Assembly (NCBI RefSeq): GCF_000333955.1
Contig: NZ_CAPS01000084.1
Coordinates: forward strand, 1-64,000
DNA length: 64,000 nt
Reading direction: 5' to 3'
Origin: Rhodococcus sp. AW25M09
GTDB taxonomy: Bacteria; Actinomycetota; Actinomycetes; Mycobacteriales; Mycobacteriaceae
The notes beneath the pieces are model-generated. The model was given only the letters and a program-made list of their open reading frames with translations, was not told where the DNA came from and did no database searches. Below are positions 8,518 through 17,626 of the stretch, one piece after another (positions within the stretch are counted from its first letter, which is position 1; each line of letters opens with the position of its first letter). The position numbers and the translations under genes are program-made.

Positions 8518-9756
8518 GTGTCACTTAGCTTTCTGGAGCCGCGTTCAGGGCGGACGACCGCCGAGGTAGTCAAGTACGCCCTGTGGCCCATCGCCATCAT
8601 GACCATCATCCAGCGCGTGGTGATCAAGGCAGTGAACGGCGATATCACCAACGATTTCAATCCCGTCTACAGCGCAGCTCTGGCATTCCTCAATCGCCAG
8701 CCGGTCTACACGGCGAACTTCGATTCCGTCGATCCGCACTACCTCTACCAGCCGAGCGCGACGATGTTGCTCTCGCCGATCGCCATCATCGACCCCGAGC
8801 GCTCACGCTGGCTGTTCATCCTCGCCAGCACCGTCGCGATTCTCCTCGCGCTGTACATCCTGCTGCGCATCTTCGGGTTCCGGCTCGACTCGGTCGCCGC
8901 TCCCGCACTGTTGCTTGCCGCGTTCGTCAGCGAGACCGTGACCAACACGTTGGTGTTCACCAACTTCAACGGTTTCGTCCTGCTCGGCGAAGTCGCGTTC
9001 ATCGGATTCCTGCTTCAGCGCAAGGACCTGTCGGCGGGCGTGGCCATGGGACTGACGCTCGCGGTGAAACCGATGCTGGCACCGCTGCTGCTCCTACCCT
9101 TGATGACGCGTCAGTGGAAGGTCTTCATCACCTCGATCGCGATCCCCGTGGTGATGATGGCCATCGCCTGGCCGCTGTCGGTCGATCCGATGAACTTCAT
9201 CGACCGGACCCTGCCGTACCTGCTGCAGACTCGTGACTACTTCAACAGCGCCGTCGTCGGTAACGGCCGCTACTACGGTGTTCCCGAACTCCTCACCCTC
9301 GGTATCCGCGCGGTACTCGGGGTCATGGTCCTGGTGTCGCTGTGGCTTCTGTACCGGTACTGCCGCGAGGATCGACTGTTCTTCTTTGCGAGCACCTCCG
9401 GACTGATCCTGACCGCGCACTGGTTGCTGGGCTCCCTCGGCCAGATGTACTACTCCATGATGCTGTTCCCACTGCTCATGACCGTGGTGCTGAAGAACTC
9501 GCTGCTCCGAAACTGGCCCGCCTGGCTCGCGATCTACGGGTTCATGAACTACGACCGATGGCTGTCGGTGCGGTGGATCGAAACCGGCCGTGCCCTGGAC
9601 TACCTGCGCACCACTTTCGGCTGGGCCCTGCTGATCGTCGTCATCTTCGGAGTTCTCGTCGGACGCTATTTCGCTGCCCGAAGCGAGGGACGACTGAACG
9701 AGGGAATCGAACCGAGCTACCTACTTCCGAGCGCGCCACCAGCGAAAACGGCATAA
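8518..9756 (+). CDS. aftC: Alpha-(1->3)-arabinofuranosyltransferase AftC-like (GT87)
   Basis: Polytopic GT-C-fold glycosyltransferase of 412 residues with about ten hydrophobic segments. AftC uses decaprenyl-phosphoryl-arabinose to introduce the alpha-1,3 branches of arabinogalactan and lipoarabinomannan at the outer face of the plasma membrane. The first periplasmic loop has the acidic motif DITNDFNPVYSAALAFL expected of GT87 catalysis. Neighbouring genes (RibD-like, TAP-like lipoprotein, msrB) keep the mycobacterial order around Rv2673, which supports the specific assignment. Start GTG at 8518. Confidence 0.87.
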   Translation: MSLSFLEPRSGRTTAEVVKYALWPIAIMTIIQRVVIKAVNGDITNDFNPVYSAALAFLNRQPVYTANFDSVDPHYLYQPSATMLLSPIAIIDPERSRWLFILASTVAILLALYILLRIFGFRLDSVAAPALLLAAFVSETVTNTLVFTNFNGFVLLGEVAFIGFLLQRKDLSAGVAMGLTLAVKPMLAPLLLLPLMTRQWKVFITSIAIPVVMMAIAWPLSVDPMNFIDRTLPYLLQTRDYFNSAVVGNGRYYGVPELLTLGIRAVLGVMVLVSLWLLYRYCREDRLFFFASTSGLILTAHWLLGSLGQMYYSMMLFPLLMTVVLKNSLLRNWPAWLAIYGFMNYDRWLSVRWIETGRALDYLRTTFGWALLIVVIFGVLVGRYFAARSEGRLNEGIEPSYLLPSAPPAKTA

Positions 9757-9783
9757 CCCGGCAAATCGTATTAGCGTGTGAGC

Positions 9784-10212
9784 ATGAGTTCAGCAACCGA
9801 TAGCAATTCCGCCCCGGCCGTCCAGCTCACCGACGCCCAGTGGCGTGAGAAGCTGACCCCCGAGGAATACGCCGTGCTCCGCCAGGCGGGCACCGAGCGC
9901 CCGGGCGTCGGCGAATACACCGACACCACCACCGAAGGCATCTACGAATGCCGCGCGTGCGGTACCGAACTGTTCCGCAGCACCGAGAAGTTCGAGTCCC
10001 ACTGCGGTTGGCCGTCCTTCTTCGACCCGGCCGATAGTGACGCCGTCATCCTGAAGGAAGACAGCACGCTCGGAATGCGGCGCGTCGAGGTCATCTGCCG
10101 CAACTGCCACAGTCACCTCGGCCACGTCTTCGAGGGTGAGGGCTACCCGACACCGACCGACCAGCGGTACTGCATCAACTCGATCTCGTTGACGCTCAAG
10201 CCTGCATCCTGA
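9784..10212 (+). CDS. msrB: Peptide-methionine (R)-S-oxide reductase
   Basis: Repairs methionine-R-sulfoxide in proteins. The two zinc CxxC motifs CRAC and CRNC are present, along with the signature SHCGWPSFFDP and catalytic Cys in QRYCINSISL. Length (~142 residues) is normal for a stand-alone MsrB. The ATG at 9784 is used here; a GTG two codons upstream (9778) is equally possible, and neither has a strong ribosome site. It is 27 bases downstream of aftC and probably co-transcribed. Confidence 0.95.
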   Translation: MSSATDSNSAPAVQLTDAQWREKLTPEEYAVLRQAGTERPGVGEYTDTTTEGIYECRACGTELFRSTEKFESHCGWPSFFDPADSDAVILKEDSTLGMRRVEVICRNCHSHLGHVFEGEGYPTPTDQRYCINSISLTLKPAS

Positions 10213-10240
10213 TCGGCTGCGTGTACTCCATACTGTGAGT

Positions 10241-10699
10241 ATGCGCACTTTCACCTCAGCAGAGCAGATCAAGGCGGCCGTCGGCGAAGATCTCGGTACC
10301 AGCGACTGGCTTCAGATCACCCAGGAGCGGGTCAACACCTTCGCCGACGCCACCGGTGATCATCAGTGGATTCACGTCGACGTCGAACGGGCGAAGAAGG
10401 AAAGCCCGTTCGGAGCGCCTATCGCACACGGGTTCCTGAGTTTGTCCCTCGTGTCCATGCTCAACTGGCAGATCTACACCATCGAGAACACCAAACTCGG
10501 AATCAACTACGGCTCCAACAAGGTTCGCTTCATCAACCCGGTGAAGGTCGGGGCCCACGTTCGGCTGCAGAGCACCCTGACATCCGTCGAGGATGCCTCG
10601 GGCGGCGCGCTGCAGATCGTGACGACCGGAACGCTCGAGATCGAGGGCGAGGACAAGCCTGCGCTCGTCGCCGAGATCATCTCCCGGGTCGTGTTCTGA
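10241..10699 (+). CDS. htdZ: MaoC-type (R)-specific enoyl-CoA hydratase
   Basis: 152-residue hot-dog-fold hydratase. The catalytic hydratase-2 motif FADATGDHQWIHVD is intact; with the ATG at 10241 the catalytic Asp and His fall at residues 40 and 45, the numbering reported for mycobacterial HtdZ (Rv0130), which favours this start over GTG at 10235. Probably hydrates trans-2-enoyl-CoA in lipid metabolism. It is on the same strand as msrB. Its 3' end overlaps the convergent bisC gene by 23 bases. Confidence 0.88.
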   Translation: MRTFTSAEQIKAAVGEDLGTSDWLQITQERVNTFADATGDHQWIHVDVERAKKESPFGAPIAHGFLSLSLVSMLNWQIYTIENTKLGINYGSNKVRFINPVKVGAHVRLQSTLTSVEDASGGALQIVTTGTLEIEGEDKPALVAEIISRVVF

Positions 10700-12989
10700 G
10701 CTCTACTCGCACCGGTGGATCGAACGCTGTGATCGGCGGAAGTGGTTCGTCGTAGCGTTCGATCTCCACCAACACATGCTGGCCGGTACACCCCCGCGAC
10801 AGCGAAGACGATCCGACATCGGCGGTGAGGACGTTCACGCTGCCGTGCACACACATCGAACCCGGATCGGCCGGATCGAGAGGGTCGTACCAGGCTCCGG
10901 TGGACAGCTGCACCACCGATTCGAGCATCGCATCGTCGACGACCACACCGGCCAGGCACGAGCCGCGATCGTTGAACACCCGCACCACATCGCCCGCCGA
11001 CACTCCCCTGGCCTCCGCGGCGGACGAGTGCATGCGAATCGGCTCCCGGCCTTCGATCTTCGACTCACGGCTCACCGCGCCGTGATCGAGCTGACTATGC
11101 AATCTGGTGCGCGGTTGATTGGCGATCAGGTGCAACGGGAAACGCTCGGCTCGCGGGCCGCCGAGCCATTCCTGCGGCTCGAACCACATCGGATGCCCGC
11201 GGCAATCCTCGTAGTCGAATCCCGCCACAGTGTCCGAGAAGATCTCGATCTTCCCGCTCGGAGTCCGCAGCGCGCTGCCTGCCGGGTCGCGTCGGAAGTC
11301 TTCGAAGAACGTCAGATCGTCCTCGGTCTGCATCCGGAACGAGCCGACGCGCCGGAAATCCTCGAACTCCGGAGTCACGACGCCGCCGACGCGCAGATAT
11401 CCGCGCCACTGCTCGTAGAGGTGCTCGAGCCACTGCTGCGAGCTACGGCCCTCGGTGAACTGCTCCCCCACACCGAGTTTCGTGGCCAACTCCGCGAACG
11501 TGTCGTAGTCGTCGCGAGAATTCGCGTATCGCGCGGCCGCCGGTTCCATGGCAACGAGCAGTGGATCGTTGCGGGTGCAACTCAGATCGGATCGCTCCAG
11601 CGACGTCGTCGACGGGACGACGATATCGGCATGCTTGGCCATCGGCGTCCAGTACGGATCGTGCACCACAACGGTGTCCGGCCTACCCAGCGCGCGGCGC
11701 AACCGCCCCAGATCCTGATGATGGTGAAACGGATTTCCGCCGGCCCAGTACACGATCTTGATGTTCGGATAGGTCAAACGTTTTCCGTCGTAGTCGAACT
11801 CGCCGCCGGGATCGAGCAGCATGTCCGACACCGCAGCCACAGGCACCAGATCCGGCACAGGATTGATCCCCTGCGGCAGAGTCGGCAACGGATACGGCAC
11901 GGGGGCGAGGCCCGGCTCGTTCATCGAGCCGTACCCGTGCCCGAATCCCGCACCCGGAATACCGATCCCACCCAGCATCGCCGCCAGTGTGACGCCCATC
12001 CACGGAGCCTGCTCGCCGTGTCGCGTTCGCTGCAGCGACCAGGTGACCGTCACCATCGTGCGTTTCGACGCCATCTCCCGAGCCAGGTCCGCGATGACCG
12101 TAGGCTCGATGCCGCAGATCGACGACGCCCACTGCGGGGTCTTGGGCGTACCGTCCGAAATGCCGAGCAAGTAGCGCTCGAATTCCGGGTATCCCTGGCA
12201 GTATGTGTCGAGAAACGCTGTGTCGTGCAGTTTTTCGTCGGCGAGCACGTAGGCGAGGGCCAACATCATCGCCACGTCGGTACCGGGGCGCGGAGCGATC
12301 CAGCGAGCATCGCCGGCCATATCGTTGCGCAGTGGACTGACGGTGACGATCTGCCCGCCGCGGGTGCGCATCGCATCGAGCGAGCCGGCCGTCGGATGAT
12401 CGGACGTGCCGCCGTGATTGATGCCGGTGTTCTTCACCGGAACCCCGCCGAACGCCACGAGCAGTTCGGTGTGCGCGGCAATCACGTTCCAAGACGTGGA
12501 GCGAGAGAACATCTTCCAGTGTGCGCCCAACACGTGCGGCATGATGACGCCGGTGGCACCGAGGGAATAGCTGTGCACCGAGCGGGTGTAGCCGCCGAGG
12601 CAGTTGAGGAATCGATGCACTTGACTCTGAGCGTGGTGAAAGCGTCCGGCACTCGCCCAGCCGTAGGACCCACCGTAGACGGCGCTGTTGCCGTATTCGC
12701 CGACCACTCGGCTTAATTCACCGGACAGCACGTCGGTCAGCTCGTCCCACGAGACATCGACGAACTCGTCGCTGCCGCGCTCGTCGGTGGGCCCCGGTCC
12801 GCGCTCGAGCCAGCCCCGGCGGACTGCCGGTGAGGTGATGCGCGACCGATGGGTCACCGAACCGACGAGGTTGCCCAGCACCGGGGAGGGATTTCTGTCC
12901 GTCACTTCGGGATGGACAGCGGTGACATCGCGTCCGTCCGACTCGGCGCGAAACATGCCCCAATGGCCCATGTGCTGGACCCCGGTCAT
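10677..12989 (-). CDS. bisC: Molybdopterin-dependent oxidoreductase, BisC/TorA (DMSO reductase) type
   Basis: 770-residue Mo-bisMGD enzyme, probably reducing an S- or N-oxide such as biotin sulfoxide or methionine sulfoxide. The probable Mo-ligand Ser is in GGSYGWASAGRFHHAQ (about residues 105-120), as in the Ser-ligated DMSO reductase subfamily. There is no N-terminal Fe-S CxxC cluster motif and no twin-arginine signal, so it is a cytoplasmic single-subunit enzyme. Cofactor-binding segments WAGGNPFHHHQ and HDPYWTPMAKHADIVVPS and the C-terminal dinucleotide-binding domain are complete. Start ATGA overlaps the HAD gene stop, placing it last in the heme operon. Confidence 0.9.
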   Translation of the reverse strand: MTGVQHMGHWGMFRAESDGRDVTAVHPEVTDRNPSPVLGNLVGSVTHRSRITSPAVRRGWLERGPGPTDERGSDEFVDVSWDELTDVLSGELSRVVGEYGNSAVYGGSYGWASAGRFHHAQSQVHRFLNCLGGYTRSVHSYSLGATGVIMPHVLGAHWKMFSRSTSWNVIAAHTELLVAFGGVPVKNTGINHGGTSDHPTAGSLDAMRTRGGQIVTVSPLRNDMAGDARWIAPRPGTDVAMMLALAYVLADEKLHDTAFLDTYCQGYPEFERYLLGISDGTPKTPQWASSICGIEPTVIADLAREMASKRTMVTVTWSLQRTRHGEQAPWMGVTLAAMLGGIGIPGAGFGHGYGSMNEPGLAPVPYPLPTLPQGINPVPDLVPVAAVSDMLLDPGGEFDYDGKRLTYPNIKIVYWAGGNPFHHHQDLGRLRRALGRPDTVVVHDPYWTPMAKHADIVVPSTTSLERSDLSCTRNDPLLVAMEPAAARYANSRDDYDTFAELATKLGVGEQFTEGRSSQQWLEHLYEQWRGYLRVGGVVTPEFEDFRRVGSFRMQTEDDLTFFEDFRRDPAGSALRTPSGKIEIFSDTVAGFDYEDCRGHPMWFEPQEWLGGPRAERFPLHLIANQPRTRLHSQLDHGAVSRESKIEGREPIRMHSSAAEARGVSAGDVVRVFNDRGSCLAGVVVDDAMLESVVQLSTGAWYDPLDPADPGSMCVHGSVNVLTADVGSSSLSRGCTGQHVLVEIERYDEPLPPITAFDPPVRVELRTRPGR

Positions 12990-13690
12990 GAAATTCCGAA
13001 CTCGCGCAGCGCTTTCAGGAGAGCGTCGGGGCGCTGCGACGTCGGCACCGGATCGACGAGCGCGAAACTACAGCCGATCTCTTGGGCCGCGCCATCGGCC
13101 TCGGCGCTGTCGCCCACCATCAACGTCACCGAAGGATCTACACCCAGGGCCGCCACAGCGTGCCGGAAGACCTCGGGCTGCGGTTTGACGTGGCCGACCT
13201 CGAACGAGAGCACGAATTCGTCGACGTAACGGTCGAGGCCGCGATCGGCGAAGGCCGGCCGGATGTCGAAGGCGATGTTGCTCAGAATTCCGACTCGAAT
13301 CGACTCGGCCGAAAGCAGCTTCAGCACTGCTTCGGTGTCCGGGTACGGCGTCCAGGAATCTGCATCGATCACCCGCCCGTACACCGATTCGGCATGCGCA
13401 GGATCGGTGACACCGGACTGCTCGAGCACGTGTAGGTAGGCCCGTCGGTGCAGAGCCGGATCGAGGTCGCGGTTCCGCCAGGCATGACGCGTCACATCGT
13501 CGAACTCGACGCTCTCCCCCACCGGCGCGGTCATTCGGCGCATCAGTTCCGCAGCTCCGGCACCGTCGACGGGGGTGCCGTCGGCATCGTGGATTCCGTC
13601 GAACCAGGACGGGTGCTCCTCGAGCCGAAACAATGTGCCGGAGAAATCGAACAGAACCGCCTCGATGGCCGGTGTGCTTGCCTGGGTCAC
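12986..13690 (-). CDS. HAD-superfamily protein with DxSGT motif I
   Basis: 234-residue HAD subfamily IA protein. Motif I is [10 protein letters not shown]: the nucleophile Asp is present, but the second, acid/base Asp of phosphatases is Ser. Motif II is GILSNIA, motif III Lys is in [10 protein letters not shown], and motif IV is [10 protein letters not shown]. The Asp-to-Ser change argues against ordinary phosphatase activity. It overlaps hemQ upstream (ATGA) and bisC downstream (ATGA), so the three are coupled. Substrate unknown. Confidence 0.82.
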   Translation of the reverse strand: MTQASTPAIEAVLFDFSGTLFRLEEHPSWFDGIHDADGTPVDGAGAAELMRRMTAPVGESVEFDDVTRHAWRNRDLDPALHRRAYLHVLEQSGVTDPAHAESVYGRVIDADSWTPYPDTEAVLKLLSAESIRVGILSNIAFDIRPAFADRGLDRYVDEFVLSFEVGHVKPQPEVFRHAVAALGVDPSVTLMVGDSAEADGAAQEIGCSFALVDPVPTSQRPDALLKALREFGIS

Positions 13691-14382
13691 GGCAGTGACT
13701 CGACGAGAGCGTCCACCTCGACCCGCGGGCCGGTGAAGAACGGGGTCTCCTCACGAACGTGCCGCCGCGCCTCGGTGGCACGCAAATCGCGCATCAGATC
13801 CACGATGCGGTCCAGTTCGGGAGCCTCGAACGCCAGAATCCACTCGTAGTCACCGAGCGCGAACGCAGGCACGGTGTTCGCGCGGACGTCCTTGTAGTCG
13901 CGTGCAGCCTTGCCGTGATCGGCGAGCATCGTCCGACGCTCGTCGTCGGGCAGCAGGTACCAATCGATGGAGCGAACGAACGGGTAGACGCAGATGTATG
14001 CACCCGGGTCCTCGCCGGCAATGAAGGCCGGGACGTGGCTCTTGTTGAACTCGGCCGGGCGGTGCAGCGCAGTGTTGCTCCAGACCGGGGTGCTCGCCTT
14101 GCCCAGCGCGGTGGTGCGCCGGAAATCGGAATACGTGGCCTGCAGATCCTCGATGCGTTCGGCGTGCGTCCACACCATGAAATCGGCGTCGGCGCGCATC
14201 CCGGCGATGTCGTAGACACCCCGCACCGCGACGCCGTTGTCTTCACGGCTTTCGAAGAAGACCTTCGCCTCCTTGGCTGCCGCGGCCCGATCGTCGCCCA
14301 GAACCCCGGGCGTGACCTTGTAGACCGAGAACATCAGATAGCGAAGAGTCGAGTTGAGCGCTGAGTAATCGAGGCGTGCCAT
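13687..14382 (-). CDS. hemQ: Coproheme decarboxylase (chlorite-dismutase-like)
   Basis: Last enzyme of the coproporphyrin-dependent heme pathway used by Gram-positive bacteria: it oxidatively decarboxylates Fe-coproporphyrin III to heme b. 231 residues, normal length. The catalytic Tyr lies in [15 protein letters not shown] and the proximal heme His in [16 protein letters not shown] start, five bases after the hemG stop; the stop overlaps the HAD gene start. Position and order match Rv2676c. Confidence 0.95.
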   Translation of the reverse strand: MARLDYSALNSTLRYLMFSVYKVTPGVLGDDRAAAAKEAKVFFESREDNGVAVRGVYDIAGMRADADFMVWTHAERIEDLQATYSDFRRTTALGKASTPVWSNTALHRPAEFNKSHVPAFIAGEDPGAYICVYPFVRSIDWYLLPDDERRTMLADHGKAARDYKDVRANTVPAFALGDYEWILAFEAPELDRIVDLMRDLRATEARRHVREETPFFTGPRVEVDALVESLP

Positions 14383-14387
14383 GGCCC

Positions 14388-15743
14388 CTATCGTGCCACC
14401 TCGATCACCCGGGCGGCAGCGGTGGTGGCGGACGCAATACAGGCGGGTACGCCGACGCCGCGCTGCCAGGCCCCGGTGACCGCGAGACCGGGTAGATCGG
14501 CGACGCCGGACTCGACCGCGGCGACCCGATCAAGGTGGCCCGGTGCGTACTGCGGCAAACCGCCCGGCCATCGCTGCACCGTCGCGGCCAGGGGTTGTGT
14601 ATCGATGTTCGCTACCGTCCGCAGATCCCGCAGCGCCGTCTCGATCGACTCCTCGTCGGATCGGTCCGAGGCAGCGGTGTCTCCGAAGCGACCGAGCGAG
14701 GCCCGCAGCAGTACCGCGTCACGTTCTCCCAAATGCGGCCATTTCCGACTCGACAACGTGAACGCCTTGGTGTCCAAGCCCGCGTCCGTGGCCACCAGGA
14801 TGCCCGAATTCTGCGGTAGCTCGGTCGATTCGGGAAACGCGAAGGCAACGACGACCGAGGACGCCAGCTCGATACTCCGAGCAGCCTGCGAGGCCTCGGG
14901 TGCCACGGTTGCGATCAACCGGCCGAGAATCGGCGCGGGCACCGCGAGCACCACCCCGTCGACCAGGCCGACACCGTCGACGAACCAGCCGCCGGACTCC
15001 TGCCGGATCTCCCCGACGTGTGTCCCGATGAGCACCGTGGCATCGGTCGCTGCGACGAGGGCATCGAGCAGCACCGCGTACCCGTCGCGCAGCCCGCCGA
15101 ATACCGGTCCCGGCGATGGCGTGGGGAGTGCTGCCGACACGGCCTCGGTCAGGCTCGCCGCCCCGCGGTCCAATGCGGCTGCCAGTGTCGGCAGCGCGGC
15201 CCGGACACCGATCGAGCTCGCCGAACCGGAATACACACCGCCGAGCAGTGGATCGACCGAACGCCGCACCACCTGGGAGCCGAAACGGGTGCCCACCAGA
15301 TCCGCCACGCTGACGTCCGATCCGGCGGTCCACGCGAACGGGCGGGCAGTCTCGGTCTCGATGACGTGAAGCTCGTCCCGGTCCACCAGATCCCGGACCG
15401 ATTCGGCCGAGGACGGTATCCCCATCAGAGTGCCGACCGGGAGCGAGTGCGTTCGGCCACCGGAATAGACCAGCGGGCGCAGCGGCGACGGGTGCACCAA
15501 CTGATCGGAGAGGCCGAGCTCGGCGAGCAGTGCCGGTACTTCCGGGCGACGACCGATGAACGCCTCGGCACCCACGTCCAGTGACTCCGTGCCGACCTCT
15601 CCGGTGCGCAGCGTGCCGCCGATACGGTTCGAGGCCTCGACGAGAGTGATCTCCGCGTCGGGTCCGCAGGACTGCCGAAGGCGGTACGCCGCGACGAGGC
15701 CGGAGATCCCGCCGCCGACAACGGCGTAGCGCCGCACCGTCAC
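14388..15743 (-). CDS. hemG: Coproporphyrinogen III oxidase, HemY/CgoX type
   Basis: FAD enzyme that oxidises coproporphyrinogen III to coproporphyrin III, upstream of ferrochelatase and HemQ (cgoX in newer nomenclature). The N-terminal Rossmann motif [16 protein letters not shown] is followed by the ADP-ribose strand [14 protein letters not shown]; the C-terminal FAD-contact region [18 protein letters not shown] is intact. 451 residues. I chose the GTG at 15743, which overlaps the hemE stop (TTGTGA). No membrane segments are seen, fitting the soluble actinobacterial enzyme. Confidence 0.93.
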   Translation of the reverse strand: MTVRRYAVVGGGISGLVAAYRLRQSCGPDAEITLVEASNRIGGTLRTGEVGTESLDVGAEAFIGRRPEVPALLAELGLSDQLVHPSPLRPLVYSGGRTHSLPVGTLMGIPSSAESVRDLVDRDELHVIETETARPFAWTAGSDVSVADLVGTRFGSQVVRRSVDPLLGGVYSGSASSIGVRAALPTLAAALDRGAASLTEAVSAALPTPSPGPVFGGLRDGYAVLLDALVAATDATVLIGTHVGEIRQESGGWFVDGVGLVDGVVLAVPAPILGRLIATVAPEASQAARSIELASSVVVAFAFPESTELPQNSGILVATDAGLDTKAFTLSSRKWPHLGERDAVLLRASLGRFGDTAASDRSDEESIETALRDLRTVANIDTQPLAATVQRWPGGLPQYAPGHLDRVAAVESGVADLPGLAVTGAWQRGVGVPACIASATTAAARVIEVAR

Positions 15744-16813
15744 AACGAATGCACCAGTGAGACCACGCGGGTCAAAATCTCGGGATCGGTGTCGGGCAAC
15801 ACTCCGTGTCCGAGGTTGAACACATGTCCGCGCGCACCGGCCGCCACCGCGCGGTCGGCCTCCGCGGCGATGCGTCGAACCTCGATCTCGACGGCATCCC
15901 AACCCGCGAACAACACCGCGGGATCGAGATTGCCCTGCAACACCTTGCCGTCGCCCACTCGGTGCACAGCGTCGTCGAGCGGAATCCGCCAGTCGACCCC
16001 GACCACGTCGGCACCCGCCTCACCCATCGCCCCGAGCAACTCGCCGGTTCCCACGCCGAAGTGGATCTTCGGAACTCCGGCCGAGGACACGGCGTCGAAC
16101 ACCCGGGTCGAATGCGGCAGCACGTACTCGCGATAGTCGGCGAGAGAGAGCGCACCAGCCCAGGAGTCGAACACCTGTACCGCGTCGACTCCGGCGGCCA
16201 ACTGAGCCTGCAGGAACGTGATAGTCGTAGTTGCCAATGCGTCCAGCAGTGCGTGCCACGTCGCCGGATCGGAGCGCATCAGCGCCTTGGTCTTCTCATG
16301 GTTACGACTCGGGCCGCCCTCGACCAGGTAGGACGCGAGGGTGAACGGTGCGCCGGCAAATCCGATCAGCGGCGTGCCTGCCAATTCGTGGGTCAGGATC
16401 CGCACCGCGTCGGCCACCGGCTCCACCTGGTCGGCAGTCAACGTCGGCAAGGCCGCGACATCGGCAGCCGAGCGCACCGGCTGCGCGACGACTGGTCCGG
16501 TGCCGGCGACGATGTCGAGATCGATACCGGCCGCCTTGAGCGGGACGACGATGTCCGAAAACAGGATTGCCGCGTCCACGTCGTGCCGCCGCACGGGTTG
16601 CAGCGTGATCTCGGCCACGAGATCGGGCCGGAAACACGAGTCCAGCATGCCGATCCCGGCGCGGATCTTGCGGTATTCGGGGAGCGACCTGCCTGCCTGA
16701 CGCATGAACCACACCGGCCTGCGGGAGGGCGCTCGACCGGCGATGGCGGCCAGGAACGGCGCGTCCGGGAGTTCGCGGCGGGCGGGGGCGGTGGCGTGCG
16801 GTTCGGCGTTCAT
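15740..16813 (-). CDS. hemE: Uroporphyrinogen decarboxylase
   Basis: Converts uroporphyrinogen III to coproporphyrinogen III. Signature motifs [16 protein letters not shown] and [17 protein letters not shown] are intact, with the substrate-binding FDSWAGAL and C-terminal [14 protein letters not shown]. The family has about 345-360 residues; the ATG at 16813 gives 357. A GTG at 16831 would add six residues; neither has an ideal ribosome site. First gene of the hemE-hemG-hemQ-HAD-bisC run. Confidence 0.94.
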   Translation of the reverse strand: MNAEPHATAPARRELPDAPFLAAIAGRAPSRRPVWFMRQAGRSLPEYRKIRAGIGMLDSCFRPDLVAEITLQPVRRHDVDAAILFSDIVVPLKAAGIDLDIVAGTGPVVAQPVRSAADVAALPTLTADQVEPVADAVRILTHELAGTPLIGFAGAPFTLASYLVEGGPSRNHEKTKALMRSDPATWHALLDALATTTITFLQAQLAAGVDAVQVFDSWAGALSLADYREYVLPHSTRVFDAVSSAGVPKIHFGVGTGELLGAMGEAGADVVGVDWRIPLDDAVHRVGDGKVLQGNLDPAVLFAGWDAVEIEVRRIAAEADRAVAAGARGHVFNLGHGVLPDTDPEILTRVVSLVHSL

Positions 16814-16866
16814 CGGCTTCCATGCTGCCACGGCTCAGGATTGCTTCTGCCACCAAGGGCGACACT

Positions 16867-16930
16867 CCCGCCGCAGTTCGATCCCGCCGCAGTTCGATCC
16901 CGCCGCAGTTCCATCCCGCCGCAGTTCCAT
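16867..16930. repeat. Four exact tandem copies of a 16-bp unit
   Basis: Units start at 16867, 16883, 16899 and 16915. The unit is CCCGCCGCAGTTCGAT; copies 3 and 4 differ from copies 1 and 2 by one base (G to C at position 14). The array fills the promoter region between divergent hemE and the DUF3000 gene. Confidence 0.95.
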
Positions 16931-16986
16931 CACGACTCGGCGCGCCTCCGCCTGAGCGCAACGTGACGCGTCTAACGTCCGGTGAC

Positions 16987-17586
16987 GTGACCGAACCCCA
17001 ATCCACCGCCGAACCTGCGCCTTTCCGCGCCGCCATCGACGCGATGCATCGGGCTCAGGTACACCCGGCTATCGAAATCGGTCCGATCCGGCCACCCCAA
17101 CGCCTCGCGCCCTACAGCTACGCCATCGGGGCAGAGGTCAAGCATGCGGATTCGGAGCAGGTCGACGAGCAGAGCGATGGCGACGCATTCGGCCGCCTCA
17201 TCCTGCTCTACGACCCCGACGGCGCAGAGGCCTGGAACGGAACCCTCCGACTGGTCGCCTACATCCAGGCGGACGTCGACGAGTCCCTGGCCGATGATCC
17301 CTTGCTCCCCGAGGTGGGGTGGAGTTGGCTGGTCGACGCACTGGAGTCACGATCCGAACCGCTCACTGCACTCGGCGGCACCGTCACCTCCACCAGCTCG
17401 GTGCGCTACGGCGACATCGCGGGCCCTCCCAAGGCCCACCAACTCGAGCTTCGCGCGTCGTGGACGGCGACGTCCGAGGACCTCTCGACGCACGTCGAGG
17501 CCTTCTGCGAGGTTCTCGCCTACGCGGCCGGACTGCCGCCCGCAGGGATCACCACCCTCGGTCAGCGCAGCTCCAGCAGGACATAG
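16987..17586 (+). CDS. DUF3000 family protein
   Basis: 199-residue actinobacterial protein of unknown function (Rv2680 equivalent by position). It has no signal peptide or membrane segment. Conserved-looking parts include RLAPYSYAIGAEV, GRLILLYDPDGAEAWNGTLRLVAYIQAD and the C-terminal HVEAFCEVLAYAAGLPPAG. I chose GTG at 16987 because translation farther upstream would run through the tandem repeat array. RNase D follows 40 bases later on the same strand. Confidence 0.8.
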   Translation: MTEPQSTAEPAPFRAAIDAMHRAQVHPAIEIGPIRPPQRLAPYSYAIGAEVKHADSEQVDEQSDGDAFGRLILLYDPDGAEAWNGTLRLVAYIQADVDESLADDPLLPEVGWSWLVDALESRSEPLTALGGTVTSTSSVRYGDIAGPPKAHQLELRASWTATSEDLSTHVEAFCEVLAYAAGLPPAGITTLGQRSSSRT

Positions 17587-17626
17587 TCGCGAATCGAACC
17601 GACCGTAGGGCTTAGAGTCACACTTC

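Noticed and set aside
16867-16930. Possible CRISPR array
   Set aside because: Units are directly tandem with no spacers and no cas genes occur in the window.
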